Below are positions 25,028-33,875 of a stretch of DNA of 64,000 nucleotides, in pieces. The notes under the pieces are model-generated. The model was not told where the DNA came from and ran no database searches. It saw only the letters and a list, made by a program, of their open reading frames with translations. The stretch is from Rhodospirillaceae bacterium (lineage in GTDB: Bacteria; Pseudomonadota; Alphaproteobacteria; Dongiales; Dongiaceae), in the NCBI GenBank assembly GCA_016712715.1, contig JADJQM010000001.1, forward strand, positions 2,129,001 through 2,193,000. The letters run 5' to 3'. How positions within the stretch are numbered: the stretch's first letter is position 1; every line of letters starts with the position of its first letter. The translations under genes and the position numbers were made by a program.

Positions 25028-25822
25028 TCAGGCGGCGCAGATATCGGCTGAACCCGACCAGGCATCGGCTTGGCCGCGGGCGCTGGCGAGGTGGGCCGGC
25101 GTCAATACATCGCGCGTCGGTCCCCAGGCGATCGGCTCGCGCGCCAGCAGCAGGCAGTCCGGGAAATGCGCCCGCACGAAATCGAGGTCATGGAGCGCTG
25201 CCACCACCGTGCGGCCGGCAGCATGCCAGCGCAGGATGAGTGCCATCAGATCCTGGATCGTGCGCTGGTCGATGGCGTTGAAAGGTTCGTCGAGCAGGAT
25301 CAACGAGGCATCAGCGGCAATCAGGCGCGCAAACAGCACACGCTGGAACTGGCCCACCGACAGGCTGGCAATCGGCCGGTCGTCCAATCCGGCGAGGCCG
25401 ACCTCGGTGAGTGCCGCCGCCGAGGCCGCGCGCATCGCCGGCGTGAGGCGCCGAAAGGCCCCGATGCGCCGCCAATGGCCAAGATCGACCACCTCGCGCA
25501 CGGTCATGGGAAAGCTGCGATCGACCTCGGTTACCTGCGGCAGGAAGGCGAGGCCAGCGCGGTCGGCGACCTCGATCGCCCCGCCATTCAGCGGCAGCAG
25601 GCCGACGATGGCCTTCAGCAACGTGCTCTTGCCGGCACCGTTCGGGCCGACCAGGGCCGTGAGGCTGCCCCGGGCGAAGGCGCCGGTCAGATGATGGACA
25701 GCGGGATGGCGCTGATAGGCGATGGTGACATTCTCAAGTGCAATCGCCGGATTGACAGCGATCGGCCCGGCATGATGGCCGCTGGCGTGGTGATGATCGG
25801 TGTGGAGATGGGCAACGGCCAT
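25028..25822 (-). CDS. znuC: Metal ABC transporter ATP-binding protein (ZnuC-like)
   Basis: The product is 264 residues. It begins with a histidine-rich stretch, HLHTDHHHASGHHAG, not needed for the ATPase fold and probably metal-binding. Walker A is GPNGAGKSTLL, Walker B is SLILLDEPFNAID, and the H-loop is in VAALHDLDFV. The signature reads LSVGQFQR rather than LSGGQ, a known kind of variation but worth noting. It powers zinc (or manganese) uptake with the adjacent permease. It is preceded by a 30-residue membrane peptide gene and a Zur-like box, which suggests induction in zinc shortage. Confidence 0.9.
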   Translation of the reverse strand: MAVAHLHTDHHHASGHHAGPIAVNPAIALENVTIAYQRHPAVHHLTGAFARGSLTALVGPNGAGKSTLLKAIVGLLPLNGGAIEVADRAGLAFLPQVTEVDRSFPMTVREVVDLGHWRRIGAFRRLTPAMRAASAAALTEVGLAGLDDRPIASLSVGQFQRVLFARLIAADASLILLDEPFNAIDQRTIQDLMALILRWHAAGRTVVAALHDLDFVRAHFPDCLLLAREPIAWGPTRDVLTPAHLASARGQADAWSGSADICAA

Positions 25823-25837
25823 GGACCTGATCCCGGA

Positions 25838-25930
25838 TCAGACAAGCGCCCAGCGCAGCAACAACAGCAGGCCACCGGCCAGAATCGTCGCCAGCACCAG
25901 ACGCTGTGTCATGCTCATGCCAAAAGCCAT
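25838..25930 (-). CDS. 30-residue membrane peptide at the head of the zinc operon
   Basis: ATG 25930 opens a 30-residue frame whose second half is a single transmembrane helix (RLVLATILAGGLLLLLRWAL). The stop lies 15 bases before the ATPase start and the frame begins 37 bases downstream of the Zur-like box, so it would be the first gene of the operon. It is too short to identify. It could be a real small transport accessory or a leader peptide. Confidence 0.45.
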   Translation of the reverse strand: MAFGMSMTQRLVLATILAGGLLLLLRWALV

Positions 25931-25967
25931 CGGGCGGTTCTCCGGAAACGGGCGGCGGGATCTCATC

Positions 25968-25980
25968 GTTATAACATAAC
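25968..25980. promoter_or_regulatory. Zur-like operator
   Basis: GTTATAACATAAC is an inverted repeat (GTTAT/ATAAC around three bases) matching the core of the alphaproteobacterial Zur box. It lies 38 bases upstream of the first leftward reading frame of the zinc transporter operon, where binding of zinc-loaded Zur would block transcription. Confidence 0.65.
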
Positions 25981-26042
25981 AAATCGGCACAACCACCGCG
26001 ATTGAGGGCGGCGAGCCGTTATTCCAAATACGTAACTGTAGA

Positions 26043-26058
26043 TGTTTCACGTGAAACA
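26043..26058. promoter_or_regulatory. parS centromere-like site (perfect consensus)
   Basis: TGTTTCACGTGAAACA, a perfect 16-bp palindrome, is identical to the consensus chromosomal parS bound by ParB. It is extended to 18 bp by flanking A and T. It is in a non-coding gap, and such sites cluster close to the replication origin. The surrounding stretch 25,981-26,309 holds no gene that I can support and no DnaA-box cluster. Confidence 0.88.
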
Positions 26059-26309
26059 TTTCATGAACAGAGACCGTCGGAAACCTTTGGGCCTCCACTT
26101 GGTTAACATGCCGCCGCCATTAGAAACGGCTCGGCTGCCTAAAATTTGGGCTATCGTGTCGAACTGATGCAGAAGTGCCAAAAATTTGCCAGTTATTCCA
26201 GGGGCACGATCCCTTAACCTCCCTGGCATGAGGCTTGCTGTTCTGACCACCAAACGGCCGTTCCGGTCCATACGCAACGCTGCCGATAAGAATGCTGCAG
26301 GGAGCTCAC

Positions 26310-27722
26310 ATGTCCTTCGATGAGATGCGGCTGGAAGATGGCTCGATCCGGGCGCCTTATCTGGAAGTGGCCAATTGGCTGGAGAGCGTCACCTCGGCGC
26401 AGCTTGAGCGGCGCCGGGCCGAGGCGGAGTTGTTCTATCGGCGCGGCGGCATCACCTTCGCAGTTTACGGCGATGCCCAGGGCGAAGAGCGCATCATTCC
26501 CTATGACATCATTCCGCGCGTCCTCTCGGGCGGGGAATGGGCAAGGCTCAAGGCCGGGCTGGAGCAGCGCATTCGGACGCTCAACCTGTACCTCGCCGAC
26601 ATTTACGGTCCGCGCGAGATTCTGAAGGCCGGCATCGTCCCGGAAGATCTCGTCTGGCGCAACCCGGCCTTTCGCCCGGAAATGGCTGGCCTTGCCGTGC
26701 CGCACGGCATTTACATCCACATCGCCGGCATCGACATCGTGCGGATCGATGGCGATGATTTCTATGTGCTGGAAGACAATGCCCGCACGCCGTCGGGCGT
26801 TTCCTACATGCTGGGTGGACGCGAGATCTCAATACGCCTGATGCCGGAACTCTATGCCGCGCACCGCGTGGCCCCGGTCGAGAACTATCCCAACGAATTG
26901 CTGGCAACCTTGCGCTCGGCAGCACCTCGCAATGCGACCAACGACCCGACCGCGGTGCTATTGACACCCGGTCAGTTCAACTCGGCCTATTACGAGCATT
27001 CTTTCCTGGCGGACAAGATGGGCATCGAACTGGTCGAAGGCAGCGATCTCTTCGTGCGTGACGGTATCGTCTTCATGCGCACGACCGAGGGACCCAAGCG
27101 CGTCGACATCATCTATCGTCGCGTCGACGACGCCTTCATCGATCCACTGGTGTTCGAACCAGATTCAATGCTGGGGATCCCCGGCCTGTTTGCCGCCTAC
27201 GCCGCCGGCAATGTGACGCTCGCCAATGCGATCGGCACCGGCGCCGTCGATGACAAGGTCGTCTATTCCTATGTCCCCGACATGATCCGCTTCTATCTCG
27301 GCGAAGAGCCGCTGCTGAAGAACGTGCCTACTTGGCGCTGCCGGGATCCGGAACATCTCCGCTATGTGCTCGACAATCTGCAGGATCTGGTGGTGAAGGA
27401 AGTGCACGGGTCCGGCGGCTACGGCATGCTGGTGGGACCGCATGCCACCGGTGCCGACATCGCCCAGTTCCGCGACCGCTTGAAGGCGGATCCCGCCAAT
27501 TACGTGGCGCAGCCGACCCTGTCGCTCTCCACCTGTCCCTCTTTCGTCGAGAATGGCATCGCGCCACGCCATGTCGATCTCAGGCCCTTTGTCCTCACCG
27601 GCGCCGATGGCATCCGCATCGTGCCGGGCGGCCTGACGCGCGTGGCCCTGCGTGCTGGCTCTCTGGTGGTGAATTCGAGCCAGGGCGGCGGCACGAAGGA
27701 TACCTGGGTGGTGGAGGCCTGA
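26310..27722 (+). CDS. Circularly permuted ATP-grasp protein (type 2)
   Basis: The product is 470 residues from ATG 26310, with GGGAG five bases upstream; an in-frame ATG at 26292 lacks a site. Family text is clear: ERIIPYDIIPRVLSGGEW near residue 65, FYVLEDNARTPSGVSYML around residue 150, VVKEVHGSGGYGMLVGP around residue 365, and a C-terminal RVALRAGSLVVNSSQGGG. These proteins are predicted peptide/amide ligases using ATP. It heads the cluster with the alpha-E protein (next ATG one base after the stop), transglutaminase and Anbu peptidase. The substrate is unknown. Confidence 0.93.
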   Translation: MSFDEMRLEDGSIRAPYLEVANWLESVTSAQLERRRAEAELFYRRGGITFAVYGDAQGEERIIPYDIIPRVLSGGEWARLKAGLEQRIRTLNLYLADIYGPREILKAGIVPEDLVWRNPAFRPEMAGLAVPHGIYIHIAGIDIVRIDGDDFYVLEDNARTPSGVSYMLGGREISIRLMPELYAAHRVAPVENYPNELLATLRSAAPRNATNDPTAVLLTPGQFNSAYYEHSFLADKMGIELVEGSDLFVRDGIVFMRTTEGPKRVDIIYRRVDDAFIDPLVFEPDSMLGIPGLFAAYAAGNVTLANAIGTGAVDDKVVYSYVPDMIRFYLGEEPLLKNVPTWRCRDPEHLRYVLDNLQDLVVKEVHGSGGYGMLVGPHATGADIAQFRDRLKADPANYVAQPTLSLSTCPSFVENGIAPRHVDLRPFVLTGADGIRIVPGGLTRVALRAGSLVVNSSQGGGTKDTWVVEA

Positions 27723-27723
27723 C

Positions 27724-28665
27724 ATGCTGAGCCGTACCGCCGATTCATTGTTCTGGCTGTCGCGCTATGTGGAGCGCGCTGACTATCTTGCCCGTGTGCT
27801 GGAGGCCGCGAGCAGGCTTTCAGCCTTGCCCAAAGCCTATGGCAGCGGCGGCAATGAATGGGAAAGCGCGCTGGCGACCGCCGGCTGCATCGATGCGTTC
27901 CACCAGGTTCACGAAACGCCCGATGCCGCGACGGTGATCGATTTCCTGGCCATCTCCGAGCAAAATCCCTCATCGATCCGGCGCTGCCTGGAAACCGCGC
28001 GGACCAATGCCCGCGCCGTCCGCACCGCCATCACCACAGAGATGTGGCAGGCGATCAACAGCGCCTGGCTGGAATTGCCCGCCATGGCGGCGCGCGCCAC
28101 CGACCCCGACAGCCTGATGGAATTCCTCGACTGGGTAAAGGAAATCTCGCTGCGCTTCGATGGCTCCGGCTATCGCACGATGCTGCGCAACGATGCCTAT
28201 TGGTTCTCGCGCCTGGGTATCTTTATCGAACGGGCCGACAATACGGCGCGCATCCTCGATGTGAAATATCATGTGCTGTTGCCCGAACACGCGGCGGTGG
28301 GTGGCGGCATCGATTATTCGCAATGGGCGGCGATCCTGCGCGCCGTCTCGGCGCTCACCTCCTATCACTGGGTTTACCGGCAGGGATTACAGCCCTGGCT
28401 GATCGCTGATCTCCTCATCCTCAACGAGCAGATGCCGCGTTCATTGGCGTCCTGCTACGGGGCCATCGTCGCCAATCTCGAGCGATTAAGCAGCGCCTAC
28501 GGTCGACATGGCGAATCGCAGCGCCTGGCGCGCTCGATCCATGTGCAGCTGGAGAACAGCCGCATCGACCAGATATTCCAGGGTGGACTGCACGAATTCA
28601 TCACTAACTTCACGGCCAACAACAACAGGCTCGGCGCCGCCGTGGCCGCACAATATCTGAGCTGA
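27724..28665 (+). CDS. Alpha-E domain protein
   Basis: The product is 313 residues, all-helical, opening with the diagnostic MLSRTADSLFWLSRYVERAD; the same ER-AD signature recurs as FIERADNTARILDVKYH near residue 175. Alpha-E proteins always travel with the circularly permuted ATP-grasp protein, sometimes fused to it, and probably form part of the ligase complex. It is translationally coupled, starting one base after the ATP-grasp stop and followed after 15 bases by the transglutaminase gene. Its biochemical activity is not known. Confidence 0.93.
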   Translation: MLSRTADSLFWLSRYVERADYLARVLEAASRLSALPKAYGSGGNEWESALATAGCIDAFHQVHETPDAATVIDFLAISEQNPSSIRRCLETARTNARAVRTAITTEMWQAINSAWLELPAMAARATDPDSLMEFLDWVKEISLRFDGSGYRTMLRNDAYWFSRLGIFIERADNTARILDVKYHVLLPEHAAVGGGIDYSQWAAILRAVSALTSYHWVYRQGLQPWLIADLLILNEQMPRSLASCYGAIVANLERLSSAYGRHGESQRLARSIHVQLENSRIDQIFQGGLHEFITNFTANNNRLGAAVAAQYLS

Positions 28666-28680
28666 AGGGAATCGCCGCCG

Positions 28681-29571
28681 ATGCTGATCCATGTGCGCCA
28701 TCGTACTCGCTACATCTACGATCATCCGGTGCACTCCATGATCCAGGCCTTGCGCCTGATGCCGCGTAACCATGAAGGACAGTATGTGCGACGCTGGCAG
28801 ATCGACCTCGACCAGGATGGAACGTTGCGGCCGGGTGAGGATGCCTTCGGCAATGTGCTTCACATGCTGTCGCTGGAGGGGCCAATCTCGGGCCTCTGCA
28901 TCACCGTCGAAGGTGAGGTCGAGATGCAGGATACCAACGGCATCGTGCGCGGCGCCCTGGAAAAATTTCCGCCTGAGCTCTATCTGCGTGACACGCCGCT
29001 CACCATCGCCGACGCAGCGATCACCGACTTCGCGAAATCCGTGGCCGGCAAGGCCGGCGGCAGCGAGTTGAAGATCCTGCATGCCCTGCTGGCCGCCATC
29101 CACACCGAGATCGTCTTCGACACCAAGCAGACCGATACCGCGACGCGAGCCATCGACGCCTTCAAGATGAAGCAGGGCGTCTGCCAGGATCTCAGCCACA
29201 TCTTCATTGCCTGCGCCCGGGTGCTGGGCATTCCCGCCCGCTATGTGGGCGGCTATCTGATGCGTTCCGACGACAATATTCATCAGGAGGCGGGCCACGC
29301 CTGGACCGAGGCCTATGTCACCGGCCTCGGCTGGATCGGCTTCGACCCCGCTAATGGCATTTGCCCGACCGAATCGCACATCCGGGTCGGCGCAGGCCTC
29401 GATTATCTGGGCGCCTCCCCCATCCGCGGCGCCCGATTGGGCGGCCGGGCGGAGAAAATGGAGGTCGAGGTCACCGTCGCCAACACCTATCAGAGCGAAC
29501 CCGCCCACCAGACCCGCTGGAGTCAGCCGGCCGCCGCCATTGCCCAGGCCAGTCAGCAGTTCCAGGCCTAG
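28681..29571 (+). CDS. Transglutaminase-like cysteine peptidase of the ATP-grasp/alpha-E cluster
   Basis: The product is 296 residues. The N-terminal beta domain (MLIHVRHRTRYIYDHPVHSM) is the bacterial transglutaminase-like N-terminal region. The catalytic core has its Cys in MKQGVCQDLSHIFIACAR, His in QEAGHAWTEAYV and Asp in GWIGFDPANG, a complete triad. It has no signal peptide and so acts in the cytoplasm. In this conserved neighbourhood it may cleave or rearrange the peptide made by the ATP-grasp enzyme. That is inference from gene context described for this family. Confidence 0.93.
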   Translation: MLIHVRHRTRYIYDHPVHSMIQALRLMPRNHEGQYVRRWQIDLDQDGTLRPGEDAFGNVLHMLSLEGPISGLCITVEGEVEMQDTNGIVRGALEKFPPELYLRDTPLTIADAAITDFAKSVAGKAGGSELKILHALLAAIHTEIVFDTKQTDTATRAIDAFKMKQGVCQDLSHIFIACARVLGIPARYVGGYLMRSDDNIHQEAGHAWTEAYVTGLGWIGFDPANGICPTESHIRVGAGLDYLGASPIRGARLGGRAEKMEVEVTVANTYQSEPAHQTRWSQPAAAIAQASQQFQA

Positions 29572-29727
29572 AGAAACCGCTATCCCTGCATTGGCAGGAA
29601 TCAGTCACCGGTCTATAACGGAACCAACCCGATCACCTTCCCTTTAGGTTTTGCCGGCCCTGGGTTTGGCGGGCCTTAGGATTGGGCGGGCATCAGGGTG
29701 GCCGCGATAGAACAGAAGACGATTCCC

Positions 29728-30582
29728 ATGACTTATTGCGTTGGGTTGAAGCTGCGCGACGGATTGGTGATGATTTCCGATACGCGCACCAATGCCGGCA
29801 TCGACCACATTTCATGCTTCCGCAAGCTGCATCTGTTCGGCGAGCCGGGCGAGCGGGCGATGGCCATTGCCAGTTCCGGCAACCTCTCCATTACCCAATC
29901 CGTCATCAGTCTGGTGACGGAAGGCATACCCGACCCCGACACCGGGCAGAAACGCACGCTCAACAACGTCCCCTCGATGTTCAAGGCGGCGCAATTGATC
30001 GGCGAGGCGGTACGCGAAGTCTATCGCACAGATGGCCCGAGCCTCGAGATGCATCAGGCAGCCTTCGACGTCGCCCTGCTGCTGGGGGGGCAGATCAAGG
30101 GCCGCCGCATGCGACTCTTCATGATCTATTCCGCCGGCAATTTCATCGAGGCAACCGGGGACACACCCTATTTGCAGATCGGCGAAACCAAGTACGGCAA
30201 GCCGATCCTGGACCGCGCCGTGACCTTCGAGACCGATCTTTACGAGGGATTGAAGCTTGGTCTGCTGTCGATGGATTCGACCATGCGCTCGAACCTCGCC
30301 GTCGGCCTGCCCCTCGACATCATGGTACTGCGCATCAACGCGTATCAGCCCGAACTGGTGCACCGCATCCATGCCGGCGACACCTATTTCGAAGAGCTGA
30401 GCAAGCGCTGGTCGGAGGCGCTACGCGCCAGCCATCAGGCGATCGCCCAGCCACCCTACAAGGGCGTTGCCGGTGCCGCCTATACCAGCCCCAAGAGCCG
30501 GCTGAAGCCAGCCAGGAAACGCAATGACGATGTGGTGAAGACCGCCGCCAAGCGCGTCGGCCCAAAGCCGCGGCGGAAATAG
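29728..30582 (+). CDS. Anbu (bacterial proteasome-beta-like Ntn hydrolase)
   Basis: The product is 284 residues from ATG 29728. This start is fixed by chemistry: Met removal leaves Thr as the N-terminal nucleophile (MTYCVGLKL). An in-frame start at 29698 would bury it. Asp17 lies in LVMISDTRTNAG and the Lys of the triad in FRKLHLF near mature position 32. The C-terminal 30 residues are basic. Anbu is an ancestral proteasome-like protein that forms large rings; its natural substrate is not settled. It is the fourth member of the ATP-grasp, alpha-E and transglutaminase cluster, 156 bases behind the transglutaminase. Confidence 0.93.
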   Translation: MTYCVGLKLRDGLVMISDTRTNAGIDHISCFRKLHLFGEPGERAMAIASSGNLSITQSVISLVTEGIPDPDTGQKRTLNNVPSMFKAAQLIGEAVREVYRTDGPSLEMHQAAFDVALLLGGQIKGRRMRLFMIYSAGNFIEATGDTPYLQIGETKYGKPILDRAVTFETDLYEGLKLGLLSMDSTMRSNLAVGLPLDIMVLRINAYQPELVHRIHAGDTYFEELSKRWSEALRASHQAIAQPPYKGVAGAAYTSPKSRLKPARKRNDDVVKTAAKRVGPKPRRK

Positions 30583-30590
30583 CGTATCCC

Positions 30591-32018
30591 ATGGCCCGGC
30601 CCAGCGCAGAAGCGATCGTGGCCTTCCAGCAGGCAGCGGTGCATCTCCTGGGACCCAAGGGCTTTCTCACCGATCCCGTGGATCTGCAGCCCGTACTCGG
30701 CGACTGGCGCAGCCTCTATCGCGGCAAGGCTTGCGGCCTTGCTTTGCCAGACAGCACTACCGCCTGCGCGGCGCTCATCAGGCTCACGGCCCAGCATGGC
30801 ATCCCGGTCGTGCCACAGGGTGGCAATACCGGCCTCTCGGGTGCGGCAACACCAGACGACAGCGGCGATGCCGTCGTGGTCAATCTGCGCCGCATGAACC
30901 GGATCCGTGCGCTCGACACCGCCAACGACACAATCATCGTCGAAGCCGGCTGCATCCTGGCCGACATTCAGGCTGCCGCCGCAGCAGCCGACCGATTGTT
31001 TCCCCTCAGCCTCACCGCGGAAGGTTCCTGCCAGATCGGCGGCAATCTTTCGACCAATGCCGGCGGGTTGAACGTGCTGAAATTCGGCAATGCCCGCGCC
31101 CTTACCTTGGGGCTGGAAGTGGTGTTACCGGACGGGTCGGTATTGGACGGCCTCACCACGCTCCACAAAGACAATACTGGCTACGACCTCAAGCAGCTTT
31201 TCATAGGCGCCGAGGGCACACTGGGATTGATCACCGCCGCTTCAATGAAACTGTTTCCGGCTTTCAGGAGTCGCGCAACGGCGCTGGTTGCTTTGCCGGC
31301 ACTTGAGATGGCACCCGCCCTCCTTGCCCGTTGCCGCGCCGCGACCGCGGACCAGTTGATCAGCTTCGAATTGCTGCCGCGCTTCGGCCTCGACCTCGCC
31401 CGGCAGCATTTCCAGGCGCGCAATCCGCTGGAACAGGCGGCCGATTGGTCCCTGCTGATCGAAGCAGCGACGCCGGCCACTGATTTCGACGTGGCCCTCG
31501 CCCTTGAACGCGCCCTGGGCGAAGCTCTGGAGGCAGGGCAGATCACCGATGGCCTGCTGGCGGAAAGCGAGGCGCAGCGGGCCGAGTTGTGGCGGTTGCG
31601 CGAAGGCATCGTCAACGCCCAGCCGCGCGAGGGGGCCAGCATCAAGCACGACATCTCTGTCCCTGTGGCCAGCGTGCCGGCCTTCGTCGCTGAAGCGTCG
31701 GTCGCATTGAAAGCGACCTTTCCGGATGTGCGCCTGCTCTGCTTTGGCCATCTCGGAGACGGCAACCTGCATTTCAACCTGCTACAGCCCATCGGCGACG
31801 ATCCTGCTGCCTTCCTTGGCCAGACCCTGGCCTTCAACCGCCTGATCCATGACCTGATAACTGTCTATCGCGGCTCAATCAGCGCCGAACATGGCATCGG
31901 GCAGCTTCGCCGGGACGAGCTGCAGCGCCTTAAGTCACCCGTCGCGCTTCAACTCATGCGCCAGGTCAAGGCCACGATTGACCCGGACGGGCGGTTCAAT
32001 CCAGGCAAAGTTCTTTAA
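30591..32018 (+). CDS. FAD-linked oxidase (GlcD/D-2-hydroxyacid dehydrogenase family)
   Basis: The product is 475 residues. The N-terminal PCMH-type FAD domain has VPQGGNTGLSG (about residues 80-90) and GGNLSTNAGGLNVLKFGNA. The C-terminal FAD-oxidase domain has LCFGHLGDGNLHFNLLQP and a final SAEHGIGQLRRDEL with the usual metal-binding His/Glu. Relatives oxidise D-lactate, D-2-hydroxyglutarate or glycolate and pass electrons to a quinone or flavoprotein. The exact substrate is not readable. It starts nine bases after the Anbu stop, so read-through from that cluster is possible. Confidence 0.9.
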   Translation: MARPSAEAIVAFQQAAVHLLGPKGFLTDPVDLQPVLGDWRSLYRGKACGLALPDSTTACAALIRLTAQHGIPVVPQGGNTGLSGAATPDDSGDAVVVNLRRMNRIRALDTANDTIIVEAGCILADIQAAAAAADRLFPLSLTAEGSCQIGGNLSTNAGGLNVLKFGNARALTLGLEVVLPDGSVLDGLTTLHKDNTGYDLKQLFIGAEGTLGLITAASMKLFPAFRSRATALVALPALEMAPALLARCRAATADQLISFELLPRFGLDLARQHFQARNPLEQAADWSLLIEAATPATDFDVALALERALGEALEAGQITDGLLAESEAQRAELWRLREGIVNAQPREGASIKHDISVPVASVPAFVAEASVALKATFPDVRLLCFGHLGDGNLHFNLLQPIGDDPAAFLGQTLAFNRLIHDLITVYRGSISAEHGIGQLRRDELQRLKSPVALQLMRQVKATIDPDGRFNPGKVL

Positions 32019-32065
32019 CCAATTTTGCACTATACTTGCCCTTGGATAGCCAGTCGGGGGACGTC

Positions 32066-33871
32066 ATGAGTGCCTATGAAGCACCGTTGAAAGAGATCCT
32101 GTTTGCCTTGGAGGAGGTCGCCGGCCTCCCCGAGATCGCGACATTGCCGGGCTATGAAGAGGCAGGGGCGGAGACCATCGCCGCCATCTTCGAAGCGGCC
32201 GGCACATTCTCGGGCGAGGTGCTCGCCCCCATCAACAAGAACGGCGACAAGGGTTGCACCCTCAAGGACGGCCAGGTAACGACCGCCGAAGGCTATCGCG
32301 ACGCCTATCAGCGCTTCGTGGCGGACGGCTGGAATGCCGTGGCCTTCGATCCCGAATACGGCGGCCAAGGCATGCCCTGGGTGGTCACCACGGCGCTGCA
32401 GGAGATCTGGAACAGCGGTAGCGTGGCGTTTGCCGCCTGTCCGATGCTGACGCAAGCCGCGGTGGAAGCGCTCTATCATCACGGCACCGAGGCGCAGAAG
32501 GCGAAATACCTGCCCAAGCTGGTGAGCGGCGAATGGACCGGCACCATGAATCTGACCGAGCCGCAAGCCGGGACCGACCTCGGCGCCATCCGCACCCGGG
32601 CGGAGGATGACGGCCCCGGAAAATCAGGAGGGGGCGGCTACCTGCTGAAAGGTCAGAAGATCTTCATCACCCATGGCGAACATGATTTCGTGCCGAACAT
32701 CATCCACATGGTGCTGGCACGCCATCCGGGCGGCCCGGCCGGGCATAAAGGCCTGTCGCTGTTCGTGGCACCGAAATTCCTGGTGAATGACGACGGATCC
32801 CTGGGGGCGCGCAACGACGTCACCTGCGTCTCGATCGAGCACAAACTGGGCCTCCATGGATCGCCCACCTGCGTCATGGCCTATGGCGAAAAGACCGGTG
32901 CAGTGGCCGAGTTGGTCGGCGAGCCGCTGCAGGGCCTGCCGCACATGTTCACCATGATGAACAATGCGCGCCTGACCGTCGGCGTCCAGGGTCTTGGCAT
33001 CGCGGAGCGGGCAACCCAGCATGCCGCCGCCTATGCGCGCATGCGCGTGCAATCGCCCGTGGTGGGCGCACCTCCCGGTGCAAATCTCCCAATCCTTCAC
33101 CATGCCGACGTGCGCCGGAACCTCGCCACGATGCGGGCGCTGACCCAGGGTGCCCGGGCACTCGCCTATTTCACCGCCGGCGCCCTTGACCGCGCCAAGA
33201 AACACCCGGATGCCGCAGAGCGGACGCGCCAGCAGGCACTGGTCGACCTGATGATCCCGATCGTCAAGGCCTGGAGCACCGATCAGGGCGTGCGCGTGAG
33301 CTCGCTCGGCGTCCAGGTACATGGAGGTGCCGGATTCATCGAGCAAACAGGGGCAGCGCAGTTCTATCGCGATGCCCGCATCTTCCCGATCTATGAAGGC
33401 ACCAATGGCATCCAGGCCATCGATCTGGTCGGCCGCAAGATCCAGCGCGATGAGGGGCGCGCCATGCACGACCTCATCGCCATCATGTCTGCCAATCTCA
33501 AGGAGTTCGGCATCCAGGGCGAGGATCTGCCAGCGCTCCATGACCGGTTGATGCCGGCTCTGCAGCGCCTGGGATCAGGTACCGATTATATCCTGATCGC
33601 CGGCAAGACCGATCCCAACCTGGCGCTCGCCGTGGCGCAACCCTATCTCAATCTCTGCGGGACGGTCATTGCCGGCTGGTTGCTGGCGAAATCGGCGCTC
33701 GCTGCCAGCAAGCGATTGGCCGCCGGCGACAGCGATGAAAATTTCCTGAAGGCCAAAATCGCCATGGCGCGATTTTATGCGGACAATATCCTCGCCGAAA
33801 GCAATGGCCATCTCTCGCAGATCAACGGCGGCGCCAAGAGCTTGCTGGCGATTGATCCGGAGAGTTTGTAG
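32066..33871 (+). CDS. Long-type acyl-CoA dehydrogenase (DmdC-like)
   Basis: About 601 residues from ATG 32066, with GGGGG just upstream. This is longer than ordinary acyl-CoA dehydrogenases because of a C-terminal extension, the plan of the 3-methylmercaptopropionyl-CoA dehydrogenase (DmdC) group and related fatty-acyl enzymes. It has an FAD/substrate motif (MNLTEPQAGTDLGAIRT), VHGGAGFIEQTGAAQFYRDA, and the catalytic Glu in YEGTNGIQAIDLVGRK. It oxidises an acyl-CoA to the enoyl-CoA with ETF as acceptor. Whether it acts on a sulfur or a fatty substrate cannot be told from this window. Confidence 0.9.
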   Translation: MSAYEAPLKEILFALEEVAGLPEIATLPGYEEAGAETIAAIFEAAGTFSGEVLAPINKNGDKGCTLKDGQVTTAEGYRDAYQRFVADGWNAVAFDPEYGGQGMPWVVTTALQEIWNSGSVAFAACPMLTQAAVEALYHHGTEAQKAKYLPKLVSGEWTGTMNLTEPQAGTDLGAIRTRAEDDGPGKSGGGGYLLKGQKIFITHGEHDFVPNIIHMVLARHPGGPAGHKGLSLFVAPKFLVNDDGSLGARNDVTCVSIEHKLGLHGSPTCVMAYGEKTGAVAELVGEPLQGLPHMFTMMNNARLTVGVQGLGIAERATQHAAAYARMRVQSPVVGAPPGANLPILHHADVRRNLATMRALTQGARALAYFTAGALDRAKKHPDAAERTRQQALVDLMIPIVKAWSTDQGVRVSSLGVQVHGGAGFIEQTGAAQFYRDARIFPIYEGTNGIQAIDLVGRKIQRDEGRAMHDLIAIMSANLKEFGIQGEDLPALHDRLMPALQRLGSGTDYILIAGKTDPNLALAVAQPYLNLCGTVIAGWLLAKSALAASKRLAAGDSDENFLKAKIAMARFYADNILAESNGHLSQINGGAKSLLAIDPESL

Positions 33872-33875
33872 CGCC

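Noticed and set aside
25981..26309. Possible replication origin around the parS site
   Set aside because: No cluster of DnaA boxes, no AT-rich unwinding element and no dnaA/dnaN/parAB neighbours. Two TTATTCCA-like words do not match the DnaA consensus.
29698..29727. Upstream start for the Anbu gene
   Set aside because: It would add ten residues before the catalytic Thr, which must be N-terminal after Met removal.
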